From: Anaerolineae bacterium
GTDB taxonomy: Bacteria > Chloroflexota > Anaerolineae > Aggregatilineales > JAFGMM01
Assembly (NCBI GenBank): GCA_027494055.1
Contig: JAOSJO010000012.1
Coordinates: 806,001-870,000, forward strand
Direction of reading: 5' to 3'
Length of the DNA: 64,000 nt
Part shown: one piece after another, positions 59,404 through 64,000 of the stretch
Layout of the letters: each line of letters starts with the position of its first letter
Numbering within the stretch: the first letter of the stretch is position 1
The notes under the pieces: generated by a model
What the model was told of the DNA's origin: nothing
What the model saw: only the letters and a program-made list of their open reading frames with translations
Database searches by the model: none
Made by a program: the position numbers and the translations under genes

Positions 59404-60486
59404 TCACGCGCCAAAGCGGCGGCGTCGCCACTGGTCGAAGACGACGACGCCGACAATCACCGACCCCTGGACGATCCGCTGGTAGAACGCGCTCACGTTG
59501 AGCAGGTTCAGCCCGTTGACCAGCACGCCGGTGATGAGCGCGCCGATCACCGAGCCGAACACGCCGCCCTCACCGCCAAACAGGTTGGTCCCGCCGATGA
59601 CGACCGCCGCAATCGAGTTCAGGTTCTCCTCGCCGGCCATGAGCGCGTTGGCCGAGTTCAGGCGTCCGGCCAGCAGGAAACCCGCGATGGCCGCCAGAAA
59701 CCCGGAGACGACGTAGACGGCGATCTTGGTGCGGTCAACCTTGATGCCGGAGACGCGGGCCGCCTCCCGGTTGCCGCCGACCGCAAACGTGCTGCGGCCC
59801 AACGCGGTGTAGCGCAAGACCGCCCAGGCGAGTATGGCAATCCCGATGGCGATCAGGCCCGCCGTCGGGATACCGAGTATGCTGCCGCTCCCCATCGCGA
59901 TCATCTGCTCTGGGAGGTACCCCTTCAACTCGGTCGCCGTCAGGTGCGAGGGAACCGGCAGCCCGTCGGTCACGATGAGGGCGATGCCGCGAAAGGCCTC
60001 CAGCGTCCCCAGGGTGGCGATGAAATCCGGGATGCGCCCCTTCGTGATGAGCAGCCCGTTAACCGAACCCGCCACCACGCCGACCGCCAGCGCGACGAGA
60101 AGCCCGACGCCGAAATCGACCGGGCCGACCGTGACGCCGAAGAGAGTCACCTGCTGGGTCATCAGCACCGCCGACACTGACGCTGCTAAAGCGCCGATGG
60201 CCCCCACCGAGAGGTCAATGCCTCCCGTGAGAATCACGAACGTCTGCCCGATGGCGAAGATGGCTGTTACCGCAGTCCGCCGACCGACGTTCGCCAGGTT
60301 GCTTTCGGTCAGGAAGTAGGGCGTCGCGCTGGTAAGGTAGGCGCTGAGCAAGAGCAACGCGATGACCGGACCGCCGCGTATCACAACATCCCGGATCGAG
60401 CGCAACAGGCGCTCTGTCCCAGACCTGCGGACTGTTTCTCCGGGAGACGACTGCGCCCCAGCTTCGGCAGGTAGGTTGTCGGGCAC
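59404..60486 (-). CDS. ribose-type ABC transporter permease (RbsC family)
   Basis: 360 residues with about ten helices. Family marks: FLTESNLANVGRRTAVTAIF, LTGGIDLSVGAIGALA, GRSTFAVGGNREAARVSGI and GGTNLFGGEGGVFGSVIGAL. It begins 31 bases after the ATPase stop. It is a paralogue of the permease at 17212-18240 and keeps the classic GGIDLSVG, which that one has lost. It transports the sugar bound by the protein encoded at the window end. No frameshift. Confidence 0.94.
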   Translation of the reverse strand: MPDNLPAEAGAQSSPGETVRRSGTERLLRSIRDVVIRGGPVIALLLLSAYLTSATPYFLTESNLANVGRRTAVTAIFAIGQTFVILTGGIDLSVGAIGALAASVSAVLMTQQVTLFGVTVGPVDFGVGLLVALAVGVVAGSVNGLLITKGRIPDFIATLGTLEAFRGIALIVTDGLPVPSHLTATELKGYLPEQMIAMGSGSILGIPTAGLIAIGIAILAWAVLRYTALGRSTFAVGGNREAARVSGIKVDRTKIAVYVVSGFLAAIAGFLLAGRLNSANALMAGEENLNSIAAVVIGGTNLFGGEGGVFGSVIGALITGVLVNGLNLLNVSAFYQRIVQGSVIVGVVVFDQWRRRRFGA

Positions 60487-60517
60487 GGGGATCCTCCATA
60501 AGTGAAATGTGCGGTGT

Positions 60518-62003
60518 CTAGCTGGCGTTCTGCAGGAGCAATTCCTGGGTCGCCTCGCCGCGCTTGAACTCGGCGGTGAAGGCGCCGGCGCGCATCACCA
60601 GGATGCGGTCGGCCATCGCCAGTATCTCCAGCATCTCGGACGAGATCATGATGATGGCGACGCCGCGCTGCGCCAGCCTGTCAATCAGGGCAAAAACCTC
60701 CGCCTTTGCCGCGACATCGATCCCGCGCGTCGGCTCATCGACAATCAGAATCTTCACCCCGCTGAACAGCCACCGGGCAAGACAGACCTTCTGCTGGTTG
60801 CCGCCGCTCAGATAGAACACAGGCCGCTTCAGCGATGGCGGTCGGATGCTCAGGTCGCGCACGTACCCGGCTGCGGTCTCGGCTTCTTTCTGTAAATTCA
60901 GGAAGCGAAAGGGAGGAACCTGGCTGACATCGGCCAGGGTGATGTTGGGCGGAATGGGCTGCATCGGCACCAGGCTGGCGCGCCGATCCCGAAGCAACAG
61001 GCCCATCCCATGTTTGATCGCCTGAGCGGCGTGGCGGAGGCGCGTCTCGCGCCCGCCGATGGCGATGCGCCCGGACGTCGGCGCTTCGAGGCCAAACAGG
61101 ATGCGCGCCAGCTCGACCTGCCCTGCGCCCATGAGGCCGAAGATGCCCAGGATTTCGCCCTCCCGCACCTCGAAAGAGAGATCGTGAAGCACGCCGTCCA
61201 GCGACAGGTTCTCCACGCGCAGCGCCGTCTCGCCCGGCTCGACGACGGTCTTGGGGTACTGCTCGGCCAGGCGGCGGCCCACCATCATGTTCACCAGCGT
61301 GTCCCTGTCGGTCTGCTCCACCGGCAGGGTGCCGATGACCCGACCGTCGCGCAGCACGGTGACGCGCTGCCCGACCTCTGGCACCTCGTCCAGCAGGTGG
61401 GAGATGTAGATGATGCCGACGCCGCGCGCCTGCAGCCGGCGGATGATGTCGAACAGGGTTTCGCGCTCGGTGTCCGAAAGCGCCGAGGTGGGTTCGTCCA
61501 GCAGCAGGATGCGGGGCTGCTTGGTGAGGATGCGGGCAATCTCGGTGAGCTGCTGCTCCGCCACGTTGAGGCGGCGAATCTCGGCGCGTGGGTCGATGTC
61601 CACGCCCAGTGCAGACAGGCTCTCTTCCGCGCGCCGGTGGATTTCGCGCCAGTCGATCAGGCCAAGCCGGCTGCGCGGGTACTGGCCGAGGAAGATGTTT
61701 TCGGCCACGGTCATGCTGGACACCAGGCTGAACTCCTGGTAGACCATGTGGATGCCCAACTTCTGGGCGTGTTCGGGGGCTGAGGTGCCGGATCTCCTCG
61801 CCACGGATGAAGATCCGACCGCTGTCCTTGGGCAGCGAGCCGCTGAGGATTTTCATCAGCGTCGATTTGCCCGCGCCGTTCTCGCCGAGGAGCACGTGAA
61901 CTTCCCCCTCGTATAGGTCGAAGTCAACGTGGTCCAGGGCATGTACGCCAGGGAAACGCTTATCGATCTGCTCCATGCTGAGCAGCGGCGGGCTGGCGGC
62001 CAT
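60518..62003 (-). CDS. ribose-type ABC transporter ATP-binding protein (RbsA family); one frameshift
   Basis: About 495 residues, two fused ATPase domains. Walker A of the first is GENGAGKSTLM and Walker B is LLLDEPTSAL; the second has the degenerate GLMGAGQVELARILFG and the signature LSGGNQQKVCLARWL. The start is ATG 62003 (MAASPPLLSMEQIDKRF), five bases after TGGAGAG. A slip near 61785 joins IRHLSP to EHAQKLGIHMVYQEF. It lies between the SDR and permease genes. Confidence 0.93.
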
Positions 62004-62025
62004 TGGTCTCTCCAGTCGGCAAAGG

Positions 62026-62787
62026 TTATTGCGCGGTGTAACCCCCATCCACACTCAGAACTGCCCCCGTCGCATAGCCGACATCGCTGCCGGCCAGGAA
62101 CACGATAGCCGAGGCGATCTCTTCCGGGATGCCCAGGCGATTCAGCGGGCGAATCGCCTCCAGGCGGCGGCGCGCGGCGGCAGGGTCTGGGTCGCGACTC
62201 ACCGCTGCGCGCACCAGCGGCGTGTCGGTGGTGCCGGGGCACACGCAGTTCACCCGGATTCCCTTCTCGGCCAGGTCCACGGCGCAACTGCGCGTGAGCG
62301 CAATCATGCCCGCCTTGGACACATTGTAGGCCACCTGTCCCTTGATCCCGACCAGGCCGGCCTCGGACGCGACGTTGACGATCACGCCGCCCCCGTGGTT
62401 CGCCATCACCGGGACGGCGTACTTGGTGCAGAGAAAAGCGCCCGTGAGGTTGATGGCAAGGATGCGCTCCCAGTCTTCGAGCGACGTCTGTGTGGCGTCG
62501 CCTTGCAGGTAGACGCCCGCGTTGTTCACCAGAATATCGAGACGCCCCCAGCGGTCTGCCACGTGGTCCACCATGCTGCGCACCTCCGCCTCGTGGGAAA
62601 CATCGGTGGGGACAAAGAGGACTTCTCGGCCCTCGGTTTCGAGCGCCTGGGCGACCGCCTCGCTCTGTTTCTTGTCCCTGTCGACCAGGACGACGGCAGC
62701 CCCCTCGGCTGCGAAGGCGCGGAGCGCCGCATGGCCGATGCCGACCGCGGCGCCTGTGACCACAACGACCTTACCCTGAAATTGCAT
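62026..62787 (-). CDS. short-chain dehydrogenase/reductase (classical SDR)
   Basis: 253 residues. The cofactor motif is TGAAVGIGHAA, followed by NNAG (residues about 88-91), the catalytic Ser in NVASEAG, and YNVSK. The C-terminus GYATGAVLSVDGGYTAQ is standard. It is encoded inside the importer unit, 22 bases before the ATPase start, and probably oxidises an imported polyol to a ketose, which the 3-epimerase and FGGY kinase then process. The polyol is not identified. No frameshift. Confidence 0.92.
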   Translation of the reverse strand: MQFQGKVVVVTGAAVGIGHAALRAFAAEGAAVVLVDRDKKQSEAVAQALETEGREVLFVPTDVSHEAEVRSMVDHVADRWGRLDILVNNAGVYLQGDATQTSLEDWERILAINLTGAFLCTKYAVPVMANHGGGVIVNVASEAGLVGIKGQVAYNVSKAGMIALTRSCAVDLAEKGIRVNCVCPGTTDTPLVRAAVSRDPDPAAARRRLEAIRPLNRLGIPEEIASAIVFLAGSDVGYATGAVLSVDGGYTAQ

Positions 62788-62840
62788 AGTCGTTCCCTCG
62801 CTTCCTCATGCCCAGGCTACATCAAGCGCGCCCGGCTTGT

Positions 62841-62871
62841 GTAGCGGGGAGCCGCCGACGGCCCCCGCTAC
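62841..62871. repeat. strong hairpin directly after binding-protein gene
   Basis: GTAGCGGGG (62841-62849) pairs with CCCCGCTAC (62863-62871); an inner GCCG/CGGC pairing with one bulged A extends the stem to 13 pairs. In the minus-strand transcript it lies just after the binding-protein stop (62898) and before the SDR gene. It has no T-run. Confidence 0.72.
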
Positions 62872-62897
62872 GCCAGATCACGTCACGTAAGGCAGCC

Positions 62898-64000
62898 CTA
62901 CTGGCATTCCTCCTGGATCCCTTCCCAGTCGATTTCAGGCAGCGCGGGATCGGGGTAGAAGAGGTGAGCGTTCTCCAGATAGGCAATGCGCGGGCGGATG
63001 TCGAAGGTCTCCGGCACTTCCAGGCCGCAGACGATCCGCACGGCGAATTCGCCGCCGAACCAGCCCCAGTCCGCAAAGCCGTGGGTGGTTTCGGCGATCA
63101 TCCGGCCTTCAGAGATGCGCTCCACCGACTCCGGGGTCACGTCGTTGGTGAAGATCGCCACCATCTCATCGCCGACGGTGACGCCATCCTCAGCCGCCTC
63201 CAGCCGCTCTGCGGCCTCGGCGGCCAGCATAGCGCCCATGCCCATCTCGTTAGAGGCGGCCCAGATGAAGTCAAGATCCCCCGGGTTGGCCTGGAGGATG
63301 TCCTCCGCGCAGCCGATGCCCTTCTCGCGGTTCCAGTCGGCGGCGCACGGCTCGCCCACGATCTCGATGCCGGGGAACTGCTCCATGATCTCGTTGAACC
63401 CATTCACGCGCGCGGTCGAGAAGAAGCCACCGGCGATGCCCTCAATGATGGCGCCACGGGCGACGATGTCCTCCTTTGTCCTCGTCCTCCAGTTCGGCGT
63501 AGAGTTCCTCCCAGAACTCGATGTCCAGGTACTGGTCGGGCGATTCCAGCTCGACCATTTCGCCTTCGCCAAGGACGCCAGGCCCGCCGAAGTAGTCGAC
63601 GACGGCGTAGGCCGTAACCCTTGCCGCCATGTTGTTGTCGAAGCCGATGTACGAAGCGATCTCCACGCCCTCGATTGGCTCCAACAGGTTCACGATGATG
63701 ACCGGGATGCCCGCCTCGTTGGCCTTCTCAAGCACCGGCTTGATGACCTCCACCTCGATGGGCGAGATCGCGATCACATCGACTTCGCGCTGGATGTAGT
63801 CCTCAATGATCGCCACCTGGTCCGCAAAGGCGACGTGGGTGGCCGGCGACTGGCTGATGATGGTCACGTCGAAGCCGTTTTCGTTCGCGTCCGCAGCCGA
63901 CGCCTCAAAGAAGTCGGTCGCTGTCTTGAAGACGCCGGTGATGTCGGGCGGGGTCCAACCGATCACGATCGGCTCCTCCCAGCGGGCCTCCTGCGCCGCC
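62898..64000 (-). CDS. ribose-type ABC transporter substrate-binding protein, N-terminus beyond window; one frameshift
   Basis: About 367 residues are inside the window and the frame is open at 64000. The binding-protein-like fold is plain: TIISQSPATHVAFADQ, DVIAISPIEVEVIKPVLEKA, GIPVIIVN, and in the second lobe FIWAASNEMGMGAML and FTNDVTPESVERI. A slip near 63475 joins EELYAELEDED to EDIVARGAIIEGIAGG. It is the first visible gene of the importer-SDR-kinase-epimerase unit. The ligand is likely a polyol or ketose. Whether it has a Tat or lipoprotein signal cannot be seen. Confidence 0.9.

Overview
This is high-GC bacterial DNA. Gene content suggests a heterotrophic member of the Chloroflexota, probably Anaerolineae-like. 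The evidence is many sugar ABC importers with Tat-type binding proteins, LacI regulators, a MalT-like LuxR regulator, ABC-2 exporters and GH78/GH43/GH51/GH116 glycosidases. The phylum is an inference from gene style, not from a marker gene. No rRNA, tRNA, CRISPR array, IS element or phage gene was seen. About 25 genes carry single-base frameshifts, mostly in short G or C runs. The protein reads on in another frame each time, so I annotate them as whole genes with probable sequence errors.

Layout: (1) 1-4950, plus strand: end of a six-hairpin glycosidase, a double metallo-beta-lactamase protein and a membrane-anchored serine hydrolase. (2) 5136-13475: GH78 alpha-L-rhamnosidase (minus) divergent from a GH43-like enzyme, then a LacI regulator with two MalF/MalG-type permeases and a binding protein, led by a sigma70 promoter overlapping a nested palindrome. 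(3) 13592-22454: a ribose-type importer (binding protein, ATPase, permease) followed by mtnK, mtnA and an epimerase-like SDR, all minus, facing a divergent LacI regulator. That regulator has the E. coli LacI recognition helix, and near-perfect lac-type operators lie at both promoters. This looks like a regulated 5-methylthioribose (or 5-deoxypentose) uptake and salvage unit. (4) 22607-26332: ECF sigma factor with membrane anti-sigma partner, then an aldehyde dehydrogenase.

(5) 26558-37475: an island of minus-strand genes (ABC-2 exporter, small protein, three membrane-anchored alpha/beta hydrolases, two CPBP proteases, an SRPBCC protein) next to a divergent 893-residue MalT-like LuxR regulator. 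Four transcription units share one promoter box about 40 bases before their start codons, which suggests a local regulon. (6) 37881-45066: arabinoside uptake and degradation (binding protein, two permeases, GH116, GH51; minus). (7) 45418-48906: an unusual HTH/HATPase-like/receiver protein convergent with a hybrid histidine kinase. (8) 49083-53802: isoaspartyl peptidase/asparaginase divergent from a Dpp/Opp-type peptide importer. (9) 53967-56637: a triple-LCCL exported protein and a fatty acid desaturase. (10) 56750-64000, minus: a rare-sugar or polyol unit with ribose-type importer, SDR dehydrogenase, FGGY kinase and D-tagatose/D-psicose 3-epimerase. Its binding protein runs off the window end.

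The shared theme is capture of plant-type glycans, rare sugars and peptides under local repressors. In three importer operons that begin with the binding-protein gene, a strong hairpin follows that gene directly, which would raise binding-protein mRNA relative to the rest.
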